Assembly: GCF_001039355.2 (NCBI RefSeq)
Contig: NW_019776028.1
Coordinates: 64,001-127,076, forward strand
Source of the DNA: Lingula anatina
Taxonomy: Eukaryota; Brachiopoda; Lingulata; Lingulida; Lingulidae
Direction of reading: 5' to 3'
Length of the DNA stretch: 63,076 nt
Shown here: in pieces, positions 1 through 14,900 of the stretch
Layout of the letters: each line of letters begins with the position of its first letter
Position numbering within the stretch: position 1 is the stretch's first letter
Made by a program: the position numbers and the translations under genes
The notes under the pieces: model-generated
What the model was told of the DNA's origin: nothing
The model's database searches: none
What the model saw: only the letters and a program-made list of their open reading frames with translations

Positions 1-621
1 CCTAGGTAGTGGTAAAATTTGTCACATACATCCACATAACATTTAATCTTTTTATTTGACTGAAATATTTATAAAAGACTTATATCATAAGTTTCAAGTG
101 TATTTCTTCAATATATGTGTAGTTATTTCCCTTTTTCAGGTTTTCCTATGTGCATATGGAAGATGTGCCCTCAAGCACCTTGGACGAACCGCGGACGACG
201 ATAAACAGTGACCAGTTTTATCAGCTAAAATGCCATGAAAATGCCATTGTTTTTTATCTTCGCCAACCAAACAGAAAAGAAAAAACTGAAAAGTTGTCAT
301 GACTGACGCTAGTTTGACTAGGTCTTGGAAACCTGGGCCGCCTTTGCTGTCATGTAGCCTAACAGGATACAGAAGAAATAACTTATCGCTCCTTTCTTTC
401 ACTGGGCATCCGAAGGTGTTTCATATCTTGCGGTAACTTTTTGCTGAGAATAAAACCTCAATTTTGTTTACTCTTCTTTCCAGAGTATCATGCGAAATTT
501 GTAGCAAGGGTATTGCCTTACTGGTTCATATTTTGGTCATCATTAATATTTTTGGCGAGTATTTTGTGATCAAATTGCTTAGGCATCACTGAACTTTTCA
601 GTATTAAAAGCGCCATTCATA

Positions 622-763
622 ATAGGGGACTAAGTAGTGTAAGGGTCCAATATGGCCGACCCACCTTAATCTGCTCCACGGGGAATCTGTTCAGTGCCTA
701 TTAGCGGATAAGACGGCAAGCTTTGTAGTGGGTCACCATATTTGACCCTCGGACTAGTTAGTC
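622..763. mobile_element. Small inverted-repeat element (MITE, family A copy 1)
   Basis: Arms of about 40 bases: ATAGGGGACTAA at the left is matched in reverse complement by TTAGTCCCCTAT at the right, and the homology extends to the inner motif around CATATTTGACCC. Total is about 142 bp with no coding content. A related copy lies at 46993-47131. Confidence 0.7.
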
Positions 764-2866
764 CCCTATTCTGAATAGACATAGCCAGCGTACGTACTTG
801 AATTCTCAGCAGGCTGAGGACAGGCCTGGCCTGTTTGACCCGAAAATTTTATTGGCAATATTAAACTGAGTATTAATATTTTCAGAAATTATACTAGGAA
901 TTCAATTAATATTTGAAAATATGAATACTGTGATTCTTATGACATAATAATTTTACTGTCCAAGTTTCGATAAGGTCCATGTTACTTATAGGTACATGTT
1001 ATTACATTTTAGACAAGGCAGAAAAATCTTAGTGATCTTGTACTTCTGGTGAAACACCCTCAAAATTTAAAGTTTAATTTCTCAACTTAAATTCGATGAT
1101 ACTTAACAAAAACTGTCGGCATATTGCCTCCGATGCTTACTTTTGAACAGTTTTGACCATTAAAAAATTTGTGTCTTTTCTGGCTCCCATTACAAAAACA
1201 GTTATCAATAAAAGGAATTTAATTAGTCAAACGTTTTAAAAAGAAATTATGTCAGAAACAATATACAGTTATTGGTTCTTAACCCTGCTATCCTTTGTGC
1301 AAAATTTTAGAAAAAGTGTACGTAAACAGAACTAAGACCAACTAAAGTTGTTTGGTGGGAGCTTGAAAAGAACGAACAGAACACGTAAAATCTCTTCTTA
1401 GTTACAGATATTACATTGGCAGGCGAATAGTTTTAACGTTCGTAATACCTATATTTCTCCAAAAATGTGACTTTGGTATTTTAGATTTTTTTGTGTTTTA
1501 CTTATTTTTTTCATGTTACAAATAAATATTTGTGTGCATCCTGCTGATGTGTATGAGTTCTTGGTCTGTTTTAACATGTAAATTCTAGTTACACACTAGG
1601 GTTTTAAATTGAAATGCGACTATGATGCTTTGATACTCCAAGCCCAGCTGCGAAGACATTTTAAACATTTTGATACAATTTTGGGTATTTTGCGGTGCTC
1701 CCTCTGTGCCTCAAACGATAGGATCAATCTCTCCTTCCTTCTGATAAGACGCCAAGAGATAGTTTCAGAATAAATGGGGCTGGGTGGAGCTTCCTCTGTC
1801 CATATAAGAGTGATATGATTTAATAAAAGTTGAGAAATATACATTATAGAACCGGTTGAAAAAAGTTTCATTTCTGCATTATTCTGAAGGAAAAAATTAA
1901 GAAAAAAGAAAAAAAATTGCCGCTGAAGCTGTCTTTTTCTTCAAACCGACCAAAAAAATATACAGAACATTTTGTACAGTATGGAAAACAATAGGCCTAT
2001 ACATCTCGAAAAAGTACATGCGCTTGTACTTATAAAAGCTGCAGCCAGGCCAGGGTATGTGGAACATGTGTCCCTCATGTGGCACTGTGCAAATCATTTC
2101 TCCGAAATTTTTACCAAGACGTTAACCCATGTCACGTATTAATCTGGATAAACTACGTTAACCAACATTGAAAAGTGTCTCCATCATTTTCAACTCTACA
2201 TGTTGGTTGTAGCCTTTTATTAATCATCGACCTTAACCAAAAATGAGGCACAAAGAATTAGTACCAAGCTTAATACTACACTATTTCTCAAGGGTCGAAT
2301 TCTTGCCCCTTGTCCTTCGATATTAAGGCCTTTGATCTGTTGGTGTTACTTATAAAGAGGGCTTACAAATGAATTACATGCAAATATTGCACAAAGAATA
2401 ATGTCAATAAAGTATTATCTTGATCGTGTCAGGACGTTTTGACATAATTTCAGACCCCTCAAGACCTGAAAAGCAGCCTTAGTGTACATATAAATGTAAA
2501 TAAATATTATATAACATGTTTTAGAACGGTATGGTTTTAAACGAAGCGTGAAATAATCATATTTCACCCTTTGACAGACAGTTAGGAATATGCTTACGAA
2601 AATAGACATATTATCGACGTGCACCTTGTAACTTCTTAAAGACAAAAAAATTGCTAATGAAGCGTAAATCAATCGACCATCTATATAGTATAGAAAACCC
2701 TATGCGTCGTTTTCTTATCCCGCGGCTTCAACTGTGTAACAGTCAACACAGCCCTATGATGTTGTGTATTGAGATTTCAAGGTTTAGTAAGGAAATTACT
2801 CATTTTGAAATTTTTGTGGAGTTTTTTAAGTTTTAGAGATATCAGGAAGTTCGACAAAAAAGCAAA
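764..2866. other. Intergenic, no gene recognised
   Basis: AT-rich DNA. Short open frames here have no splice signals, repeats or family motifs that I can recognise. The part before the channel exon 1a may hold its promoter, but no TATA box or clear element stands out. Confidence 0.5.
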
Positions 2867-3206
2867 ATGCAGCAAGACAAATATGAGCAGGAACAAAGAA
2901 CAACATCACAAAGAAGCTTATTAAACAGCCAGAAAAATGGAGGTACTGGTTTTGATTCAGAACAGTCAGAGAACGGTAAATATTCATCATGCTCAAAAAC
3001 TGCGAACTTTGAAGGCGGCGGTTTATTTGTCCGTCAGGCACAAGATCAACTCCCTAGCGCAGCCGAACAGCAGGATGAAACAAGCATGCTGCTGCTCTGT
3101 AAAAACTGGGGAGACAACAGTCCCATAAACGGCGTTCCTAATATCGCACGCTCGACATCCAGTGTGGGTAAAGTGACCTGGACTTTACTGCTTTTAATGT
3201 GCTTTG
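2867..3206 (+). CDS. DEG/ENaC alternative first coding exon 1a
   Basis: Encodes 113 residues plus one base: a long hydrophilic, Gln/Ser-rich cytoplasmic N terminus, then NSPINGVPNIARS and the start of TM1 (VTWTLLLLMCFG). It ends in a GTAAG donor in phase 1, which joins the exon at 12089 in frame. The ATG at 2867 is the first in the open frame after stop codons. No convincing TATA box lies upstream. The intron to exon 2 would be about 8.9 kb and would span the other two first exons and the dead transposon. Confidence 0.8.
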
Positions 3207-3878
3207 GTAAGTTTGTCGAATAGATATATTTTACATCGTTTACTTTTCCTAAATGTATCTGCTTTTCTTATCTTAAGTTTTTAGTTATAACAATTTCTTA
3301 GGTGGTATGCTAACTTTGTTTTCTGGATAAAGATGTATTTTATGAAATTAATTAAGTTAAAACTTGAAAACGGATGAAAATACGGGAGTCTTAAAACATC
3401 TGTTGGAACTGATATCAAACATTTGTCTTCACGTGTTATTTAAACCTATTCCAAGGATTGCCATGTTAAGTATATCGTGTTACCCCACAGGATTTTTCCC
3501 CACATCAAAAACAAATCGATGTGTCATGAACCTTTTCATACATATGGATTGAATGTCCTAAACTTATTCAATTTTAGTACGCTTAATTTAAGCATGGGAT
3601 CGAAATAGGACGTTAGTTTTTGACTTACTTAGCGACTTTAGCAATATATAAAACTAAATCATTCAAACATTCAAATAAAAAAGGGACAAAACGTCGGATG
3701 CAAGGCAGGGATAGGTCGAGCAAGTCGAGAAATAATTCGTGGCAGAAGAAACATTTCTCTTACAAAATCATCCTGGAGGGTTAATCTCGTGTAGAATACC
3801 TTTGATATTCAAGTGATGACTTTGTTATGAAAATTTTTACAATTTTATTTTGATCGTCACCACAGCTCACTATCTATC

Positions 3879-3919
<41 letters not shown>

Positions 3920-6900
3920 AACATTTGGTCTTTTAAAAAATTTACACCAGATTACAAGCTTAAGCTCTATTACCGAGCCTAACATCACTTTCACTCCTCA
4001 ATTCTTGTTGAAGCAATGTGATCAAGAAACCTTTTATAAACATAAGCCTAATTACCCATTGACAATATTTGTGTGAACGGAATCGATTATGGACTTTGGA
4101 AACTGAATTTCTTCTCTTCTTTTCCGTATTGTTGTTCATAAACCCAAATAAAAACAGTTGGATATCGGTATCTCTTCAGTTTCCCCTGTCCTGACAACTA
4201 TTTTCATTACATTCACTTTGACTAATTTGACTAATACGCTAAGCAACCCCTCCTCAAGACAGGTGTACAGATGAAAAAACAGAGATATAGGACTGCTCTG
4301 TTATAAGTGTTTCTGGGATTTTACTAGAGGCATTAATTACGGCATCTTACGTAGTGAAGCACACTGTGCAAACCAGGATAGTATACAATTTTCCTTCTCT
4401 TTTACCGATAACACTGTTTTAAAAACTTTTTCTATTATGGCAACTTTAACGTAAACCTATAATACGCTTGCTATCAAGGAAAAGTTGGTGTGAGGTCTGT
4501 TAATCATTGGGACCTCCAGGTTTCATTTTCCAAGAATCTAATTGGCCAGAATGAAGAAAGGTTGATTGGGCATTTAGACTTCGTTTGCACTTCCTATCAA
4601 CAGGAGTAACTGTTACAACGTACAAGGCAAATCACGGTTATAAGAGATAGGCAAACACAGGCCCATTCAGAGCGAAATGCATTTACTTAACTCGGCCTTT
4701 GAAATAATTGTGACAAGTAATTTTCAAATAATACCCGAACCCAACGCAGTTTCTTTACAATGCAACCTTTTCTATTTTGTTATATAGCAGAGGGGTGACA
4801 TAAGTATTGCAACACCTGTGTAAATAGTGCTATATGTGACATGGGGGGACTGTTAGTTCATCGTGTTTTTCGGTTTATTGCTCGCTTTAACAGTGATGAG
4901 TTTTCATATATGTGTACTACAGCGTATAAAAGGTTCCTCCGAAGGTAAAAGGCCCTTTTAGCTGTCACGTTGCCACCATGGTGAAGGTACGGGAGGTCAC
5001 AAATGAAGTAAGAAATCAAATTGTTTCTCAGAGGGAGCAGGGTATCAATGTCACCCAGATACAATGTAGCTGCCAGATAAGGTGTATCGCGTCAGACTAT
5101 GTATAGGGCTTTCAGAAGGATGGATGACACTGGTGATGCCCATAAGTTACACCGAAGTGGCCGCCCAAGGAAGACTAATTAATGCCAGAGCCGACAGGCC
5201 GTGCAGGGAATTAGCGTTGCAGTGGTCGCGCAGTTTGCAGGTTGAGGTTAGCAAAAGAACTGTACAAAGAAGGTTCCATGCTTCAGGTATTCAGAGCAGG
5301 GTTGCTAGGAGGAAACCACTCATCACCTTGGTAAACAGACGCAGAAGAGTGCTGCAAGAACCATTGCCTGGATAGTGGATCAGAATTGGCGCCATTTTTT
5401 TTGTCGAGTCCATATTCACAGTTAACAACGTGGGTGGACAAGTGAGGGTATGGAGAACAACATCCACTTGTCATCTGCCAGAGAATATGCATTTCCTCAC
5501 TAGACAGTCCACTTCAATAATGGTTTGGAGGTGCATTGGTTTCTATGGTATTGGTGAGCTGGTGTTGATAAATGTAAACTTGAATCACGAGCGACCATTA
5601 CCTTTTAGCATCGGTAGAAAACATCTTTGTGGACAGGAACCATCCGTTTATATTTCAAGATGATAACGCTACACCACACAGGGCCAGAGCAGTGCAAGAG
5701 TGGCTTTACCAGCATGGCATCAACAGGGTGGACTGGCCTACCCAATCACCAGACACAAACCCCATTGAAAACCTGTGCCAAGATATTGGAAATCAAGTGG
5801 CCAAGGATCCCCCCTTTACCAGAAACGCTCTAATCCAAAGTGTCTTCAGAGCCTGGGCCAACATAGCCCCCAGAAGATTAATGAACCTTTATCAGTCTAT
5901 GCCTAGAAGGATGGTGGCCATATTGGCTATCCTACAAAATATTAATTCTGACATAATAGCATGTGTTACATATGTATGTAAGGGCAATTCACTGTTCTGT
6001 AAACCTAAAATAATGATACTTGACACAATCAGTTTTCAATAAAATAACAATTGAAAAAACTAACAAATCTAGCTGTTGTTCCCCTTAAAGAAAAATGGCG
6101 CAATACTTTTATCATCCCCATGTACTAAGGTATATTTTTTTCTGTAAATACCTTGACAGAAAAGCATATGGTGCTACAATTACAAATAAAGAAGTAATTG
6201 AAAAATCAGATTCATAAAGAGAAGGTAGAGGTGGATTTTGGCATCACAATGTCCTTACAGGTATTCACAAACCTATCAATATCATTTTGTTTTTTATGAT
6301 CATTTCAAGGTATTGGCTAAAATTCCAAACACAGAGGATTTACGCATTACTTGGTTGGAAGTAAACTAAACAGGCAGCATCGAAAATGATCATGAATTGT
6401 AGTGCTAGCATAATGCTTCCCTGTCAACGTGATACAGATCGAACACATGCACTTAACACGGGTCGATGTTACCATCATGTGGCTCTCACGTGCATACTGT
6501 ACTGGTTTATTTGAGTTGGTAAAGAGGGGCGGGGGTTGGTTGGGGTGGGGAAGCTTATGGAATGGATTTTGATCGAGCTTTCTAAACTTTTCCCGTATGG
6601 CTCAATGTCAACTTCATCTTCCTCTTACTTCCAAAGCGCTGTATCAAAACGCGTTTTCCAGATCATTTGAAGAATTCAAGCGATGCACTTAAATAACTAA
6701 ATTAAATACCACACCCCGCTGTTGTGAGCATCCATCGTGATCAGAACTCTCGAACTTTTTTTCAACTAACTTCTTCAAACATGACATATTTCATTCACTT
6801 AACGGTTATGGGTGACAAAACATGATCTAAAATAGTTCGACCCTGTGCAATAAATCATTAATTTTTTAACGCAATGAATTTCGCGGTTTTCTGTAATTGC

Positions 6901-7078
6901 ATATTTTTTCGTTTGTTCTAATTTTTGTCCCTTTTTTGTTTCTGATTAAAAAAAAACAATATGGAAGTGGCATTAATCTGAATTTTCATGTAAAATATAC
7001 ATTCTGTACATTTTAAACCTTTTCTAGTATAAATATTTCCTTAAATATCTGTTGCCATTTTTTTTTTGGCCTGGCCAG

Positions 7079-7134
<56 letters not shown>

Positions 7135-8046
7135 GGGGGTCTTTTCTTTACTACAGAAAAAATCGTCATTTTAAGCATAATGTCTCTTCAGAAAGAGTCA
7201 TTACTAGCAAAATAATGTTTTAGTACTACATTTTTGATAATTTGAGTGCTTTGAAAAGTGAAGATTTACATCTCATTTTTGTTTATTTAATTGACTAAAT
7301 TATTCTTTATCTCTTGTCTTCTCTTATCTCTTAACAGTTATATTTCAATAATTACAATCGAATATTGACGGTTCACACATGATTGATTTATAAAAAAAAA
7401 CAATAAATGGCACCGATTATCCTCTGACATTTTTTATATTGAATTTTCTTCTGGAATCTTTCTAATCCAGGTGAGAAACTGGCACGGCAAAATTTCAGCT
7501 GTTGTTATTACCATTCACAACAGTTCAACACAAAGGTTGTGTTTGAAAACTGCTATTGACTACGGGTTTGAGATTGGATACTTGAATTTACACCACGGCG
7601 TAATCGTCAATTATGGATTACCCACTTCCGATTCTTTATAAATGGGCTACAGACATCAGCATTTAGCTAATTGACGTTGGTCCGACGACTTGACTAGGTA
7701 AAAGTCCGTCATATATCAGCCGCGTATAGTCACCAATTATCCAAGTTGGCGCAAGATGAGTACGGGGGCGCAAACTATGTATCCATCCGAAAAAAATCAG
7801 TTCGACTTTTTCAAAAACAGCTTGGTAGTAGATCATAATTCCCAAGACCCAGAGAAAAGTGCTCGTGAAGAGAGTCTAATTGCCTTGGCGTACGACTGGG
7901 CGTCCAACAGTCCCGTGAATGGAATACCGAACGTCGTGAGGTCGCAAAATTTGATCAAGCGTTTCTTCTGGCTGGTGGCGCTTCTAGGGTGTTTCGGTAA
8001 GAGCAAAACGTTAATTGATTAATTAATTGATTGATTGATTGATTGA

Positions 8047-8086
<40 letters not shown>

Positions 8087-9590
8087 GAAACCATCGGCTC
8101 CAAGGGATTGACATTCCAGTTACTTTGATCGTAATCATGCAAAGCAAATTTGGAAACGAAGTTTGGTGGGCAGCAACAGACTTTAATAGTATGGTATGAT
8201 ACATTTATTGTGATGCGTGTTAAGATAAAAAGATTCAGATAGAATGATGCTTATCTATCAGCTTGAGAATAATTGGTAAATTAAGTAATTTCTGGGTTTT
8301 ATTTAAAAGATACAGAAGGCAGTTAATATATCAACGTTTTCCACGATTACATATGTAATTGAATTCTTCTAGTGTTTTAAAACTATGAGAGGTAAACTGA
8401 TTTTTGCAGTATCGCATGCAAAAACAGGTTATAACTTTACATGAATAGGTCATAAAGATAAAATGAGAAATAGTGCATCGATGTTAGAAGGTACAGATTA
8501 ATTTTGGTGGTGAGAAGTGCGCAAAAATAACTAATGTGAAGTATTTTCAATCCATTTGTTGGAATGAATAATGCCTTTTCACGCATTTCACAAAAGCATC
8601 AATCATATTCTTATTTATATACTTATAAGGAAGGTTTCCGCCTAAGTTGGCTACCACAAATTAACAAGATCATGACAAAGAAATTGAATGATTGTTTGTC
8701 ATTCTTGTGCATAACTTTACAAAAGTAATCCAGTCAAAAGAGCACTTGTGTACTAAATTACTGAGGTTGCTTACATTTTTCACAATACAAATATATTAAA
8801 AAGAAGTCTAAACTTCCATCTCTATGTTTACATGCAATTTGTTTATGACAGTTATAATGAAATCCATTATAAAGTTCATCCTGCAATTACAGATTCGCCA
8901 AGAAGTAACGAAAACTGATGTCATGGCCCAGATTGCGTTTGTTAAATGCGCTCCTATTCTAAACCCTTAGCCTGGGATCATACAATAAATACTAAAATAG
9001 TTTTAATCTTCAGCCACATTTGCAATTACTTACAAGACAAAAGAACAGGTGGACAGACAGAACAATTAGCTTGAGTCCCCATAGCAAGAAATAAGTGAAA
9101 ATAAATTCATTTTATCACCTACTGTTTACGGCATGACTGACGACAAATGATCAAATAAGCTGTTCAATCCCGGGTATTTTTGTGATCGATGCTAATGGAA
9201 AAGTCAACTTCGGTTCGTCAACTCAGCCGTTGTAAAGTGATTGCACATCACTGCCTTTAACTTATTCATGGGCAGTGATTGATGTAACATCTATCGTATA
9301 AACAAACCAGTTCAGAAGTTCATCTTTTATAGGTGAAGGTGTCCTGAGCGTCCACACTTAAATTCTATACCACGCGTCAATCAAATAGAGCTACGTCGAG
9401 TGTTAACGCTAGATAACTGGTATCTATTCCACGCTGACCTTTTTAAATTGCATGTGTAATTCAATTAAATGTACTTCAATATGAAATGATCTCCTCTGAT
9501 TATAAGCGCCCATTTCTCCGGATCACTAATTGGTGCAGTTAGTATGATCTGACAACTGTTTGTACATGTAGTTTTTTTTCTATAGTTCAA

Positions 9591-9631
<41 letters not shown>

Positions 9632-11913
9632 TGAATTTTATTAAAAAGGCAATTTGTTCTATTTTGCAAAACATGTGGTCTTAGATTATCTCAACTGTAC
9701 CAGTTGCGGCAAGAGTATGTTGCCTTATTTTTCTACGTGTAAAACAGCCGAGTTACAGTAAAAATTAAAAACGTTTCCTATTTGTTGAAGATGAATTCCT
9801 ATCTTCTCTCCCTGTGCTCAGGGTCTAACAGAGGCGCGTGCTACTTTTTTAAAGTTATTTCTTTTTATCATTTGTGAAACAATGAACCCGTTCTCTCACT
9901 AAATAATCAACTATAAAACTTCGTTTACTACAGTTTACATCGGTTTCTATTTAGAATTGATCAGGTTTTAATGTACGTCAATGGCAAACAGTCTAAATGT
10001 GATAAACACCAATTAAAAGGACTTATTATTATGTTTTTAACCGTCTGATTCAATAGTGTTTTAGGCTAATTGGGCATATATTGTTATCAGTAAAGTAATT
10101 GATGTTTTATCCAAATACTTATGTATTAAGTACATCATTAAATCGATTAAAAGAGTACATGGATACTGGTATATACATAGGGTATGTAACCATCTCATTA
10201 ATGAGGCGTGACAATTGGGGACATTTTTTGCTTCAGGGTTCTATTAACGCCCCGAAATCATAACACAAAACTGGCTTGGATTAATTGATTATAGACTGAC
10301 GGGCACTTGGAAAACTGGCGATTAAGCTATCAAAGCAGTTTGGTCAATGAAATTGCTATGCATCCATCATATCTCTGTAAAAGAACTGGCGCGATAGCCG
10401 TGCTTGTAGACAAAACTAACTTGCACTTATTGATTGCAGATTGACGGACACTAAGGGGTCATTCCCCGTGAAACTATCGTTTTACGTAGATCGATCCAGC
10501 TCCGCGGGGACTCCTGCTGAATGCAATCAGATTAACAGATTAACACGCCTCCTCCTGGCGAGGAGTAGATTACAGGGAAGCTAATGATTATAAGAGCACT
10601 TTGGAAACGAGGTTGCGTCTAGACTGTTAATCTGATTGCATTCTGCGAGAGTCCCCGTGGAGTTGGATCGATCTAGGTAGAACGGTAGTTTCATTTGAGA
10701 ATGAACCCTAAGCTAGGTAGCGATTAATCAATTTTGATGAATGCAAGCGCTACATATAAGTTGCTGTAAACTTTGTTTCTTAGTTGTATTTCTTACCAAC
10801 CCAAACGCAACCCAAATGTACGCATTCACAAGAAAATATCTTGAACTGAATATAAAATTATAAATAATTTACTTAAACACCCTATCAAAAAGACTACTAG
10901 AGAGCAACATATTTTACGTGTTTGTCAAGTCAACGACACAAGTACAATAAATTGATTTCCACTCAGTATTTTGCCCCATCAGTAGTTGTTAAATTTGGTG
11001 TTGTGTTTGAAACTTCTACAAAACAAACTAAAGCACTAAACTATTTCTGAACTATTTCTGTTTATTTTTCTTTCTTAACTCAACGGCCCATGAAGTTCTG
11101 TCATTGCAGAGTCATTTGTCCAGTCATAACAGATACCTTTGTTCAAGAGTATTCATATTGATTGCCCCAGGGGTGGAAAAAGGGGTAGCCAAGGGGAAAT
11201 GTTATTGCCCAGTAATTGTTGAAATATTCCTGGAGCTTTGTGTGTGTACTTGTTTTTTCTTTCCTTCGGTTTCTTTTTCTTTCATCGTGCATTTTCGAAA
11301 CATTTTGAAGAAAAATAAGGAAAGATGTATGACACGATAGACTACATTAAAACGAAGGTGCCCCTCCCCTCCCCCTCTTTTTCATGTGCCTCTAGGGTAG
11401 GAAAACACTCCGTGCTCAATACAGTTGACAATGTCAGTTGCGGTAATTTTGGTCAACATAGTCAGTCGGAGGTGTGAGCATTTTTGAATGTTATTATTGC
11501 GCTGAGCTTCATCTATTCAGTCCGTTTTGACTCGAAAAAATGGGGAAAGGCGATAAAAAGCAGCAAGAATCATTGATTGCGCTGTCCTATAGCTGGGCGT
11601 CGAACAGTCCAGTGAACGGATTGCCGAATATAGTGCGCTCTGACATTAATATCTTCAGACGGACAGTATGGATTATTCTCTTCCTCGCGTGCTTTGGTAA
11701 GATGTGGGTGGCGTTCACATAGGTATCATGCATGTTGTTCAGCTAAATATTGCTTTTATGTACCAGAAAATTAAACAGGTAATTTGCAGCAGGCAGGTCA
11801 TGTGAGATTCTTTTTTTGGAGGAATAATGTAAATCCGATCCGACAAATATACTCCATTTGAGAAAAACCGACATTTCAGCAGCAAGGGAAATTTGACACA
11901 GACTTAAAAAGAG

Positions 11914-11953
<40 letters not shown>

Positions 11954-14900
11954 TGATGCTGAAACAGGCCAACGTGTGATATAAAATAATACAAAATTGC
12001 ATTTTTTTGTTGAAAAATGCCTAGAACATTTGAAGTAGGTTTTACATGTGAGATAAAATTGAAGTCGTTGATTTAACTTCTTTTTTAGGTGTGATGGGTT
12101 ATCAGACTTGGGAACTGGTCGCTAAGTTCTACAGGTTTCCTGTTGATACGACGCTGACATACACCCATTCCAAAGAAGTGTACTTTCCCGCCGTCACTGT
12201 CTGTAATGTAAACCCACTAAGGTAGGTCTCAAAATGCATCTCTGAATGTGCTATCTGTATATACAGTAGGTACTATACCAAAACCTCCTGCCTTTTAAGT
12301 TCTCCACTTTTTGAATATACATTTCTTTACTTTTAATATTTTTGAAAGGCTACAAAACAAAAAAAGAAGTCTGTTATATGTAATAAAGATAATCTAAAAA
12401 ATGAACAAGTTTTCCACAAACATGGCTGTCGAATTTTGGGTAACATTGTATTGTTTACATTTCATACACTAATTGATCATTCATTCTGCTGCATTTCATA
12501 AATAGGTCAAATATCTGGATTACTTCCCGTCATTAATAATTCCAATCGACTCTGGATTACCAAACACTTTGTTCATTAAAAGCCTTGTTCGGTTCAATAC
12601 TTCTTAAGCACAGAGCTGATTAGAATCTATTGGTAAGGCTTAATTGGATAAATCAGAAAAGGTACCCGTTGAAAGGAAATAGACGTATGGATTAGAGAAT
12701 TAATATTTACATGTCTAGAGTTCTAGGTGTCAACATATTGCATTTTCACGTATTTCTTACTACGGTTACTTCAAGTTAATTCAGTACCAACAAAGGAATC
12801 TATTAGGAAGTCAAAGTGAATTTTGCCATTTTCTTCCCTCTTCTTTGCCTGTACTATTTGATTGTAAATATTTGATTTAATTCGACACACCCATTTATTC
12901 TTCCAGGAGATCTATGCTTTCAAGCGCTGGTGATGATGTTTACGCTCTCCTAGGGCCGCCAAAATCACAAATGGGAAGCAGTCCTGGCGGTGCGCAAGCA
13001 CCAGCAGGTCCTGCAGGGTCCTTTGCAAGTCAGAGCCAGACCACTCAGGCAGCTGCGGGCCCTCCAGGCCCCGCCTCCTCCAGCATAACAACACAGGCAC
13101 CTGCTGCACCTGGCCCAAAAGGAAGTGGCAGTGGTGGGACAACTCAAGCACCGTCTGCCAGTCAGACCACGGCAGGTGCGCCCGCTGGTGGCGGCGGTGG
13201 GACAACTAAAGGCCAGGCTTCTATCCAGACCACAGCAGGTGCGCCTGCTGGTGGCGGCGGTGGGACAACTCAAGCTCCGGCAGGACCGCCAGCACCGCCA
13301 AGTGGCCGAAAACGCAGAAGTACCGGGACAAACAGCACTAGTACTTCGAGACGGAAACCAGTGAGTCTTTGGGTTTACGAGGTTTTGCATGAGCAAGATA
13401 ACGGAATAAGGGTTGAAATTCACATTCGGTTAAATTTTGTTTCTTCAAAAGAAAGAGAAATGTTGCTTCCTTTTTCTTTGTTTTTCATTTCTTACAGTAT
13501 TTTGCGAAACACAATTCTGGTTACCATAAAATTATAACGGTATTTTAACATCTAGGGTCAAATGAACGAGCGTTTCGAGATGCGGAAAAGATTTGGAAAC
13601 ATTTGGGCCAAACTAAACTACACAACCCGCGAGACTGTTGGTCATGAATTGGATACTATGATTATTTCCTGTACTTTTAACGGAGTGACATGCAGCTCTG
13701 CGTAAGTTTTTTTATTAATCACGATTAATCATAAGCTAGGACACAGACTTTACCTCCTAATCTTAATAATTATTTGCGACATTTAAATTTCAAATGCAGA
13801 TATTGATTTGGCGACATCATTTTTTATGCCATACAAGTTTGCTTACAAGGTAATATCAAGCATATTTTAAACGTTTTAGAAATTTCACTCGATTCAACAA
13901 TCATCAGTTCGGGAACTGCTACACTTTTAATTCCGGATGGGATTCAAGCATTCCCGTAGAAACTAGCAGTAACGCCGGCCCTTTGTATGGTGAGTCGACT
14001 CGTTAAACCACAATATTTGATGTTTTTTTAAATCAAATCTCTGTAGAGCGGTGACAATTAGAATTTTATTTTAGTCCCTAGTGCAGTTACATATCAATTA
14101 CAAGTTGTATATTTCCTATGAGCAGGCTGAGTTAACACTTGGGTCTTTTTGCATCGACCGGTTTGATTTTGACTGCTACACCCGGGGCAACGGAACACTT
14201 TGAAGCGAACATATGAAAGGGGATAAAACAACCTTAACTTAATTACCTGCAAACTGGAGCGGTACCCTTTTTGTACCGCCCCTTTTTCACATAGACCACG
14301 AATCCCACGAATCGCCAGGAATTGACAAATTTCAGGATTCGTGGTTGAATCGTAATCAGCTCGTGAAGTTATTAACAGATTCGTATATAATCGTAGTCAG
14401 TTCTTGCAATTCTTGATCAATCGGAAATTTGTGGCAAAAATTTTGAGCTGTTCAAAATTTTGGCCACGAACTCCCGATTCCAAAAAACCGTAGTGAATTT
14501 CTGGACAATATTCGTGCGACTCCAGCCGAATCCCACGAATATTCGTAACACCATCGCACCTGTATCGTAACTGAATCGTAGGGCGTGTCGAATTAGACCA
14601 GAAAATTGGCAAAATCTCACGAATCCTGAAATTTGTCAATTCCTGGCGATTCGTGGGATTCGTGGTCTGTGTGAAATAGGGGCATAAGCGGGTCTATCTT
14701 AGCCGTAAGGGACTGGGTCTAGTTCAGACTGACCTGAGTGTCGGGGCACTATAAAGCTAGCTTGCACACTATAGTACCTTTTCATGCGGTAGCTTTTTAG
14801 CATTGCTGAAATGGGTTACATATGAAATCAAGATCGAGCTGGCAATACTGAAATCAAGAACCTAGGGTACATGTAGCTCAGACCTGACTCCCAGGCGACC

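Noticed and set aside
7084-7132. Poly(A) run as the tail of a processed retrogene
   Set aside because: No coding or retroelement body precedes it and no target duplication is visible.
13000-13423. Minus-strand and shifted open frames opposite channel exon 3
   Set aside because: They are shadows of the GC-rich repeat exon; only the + frame joins the channel exons in phase.
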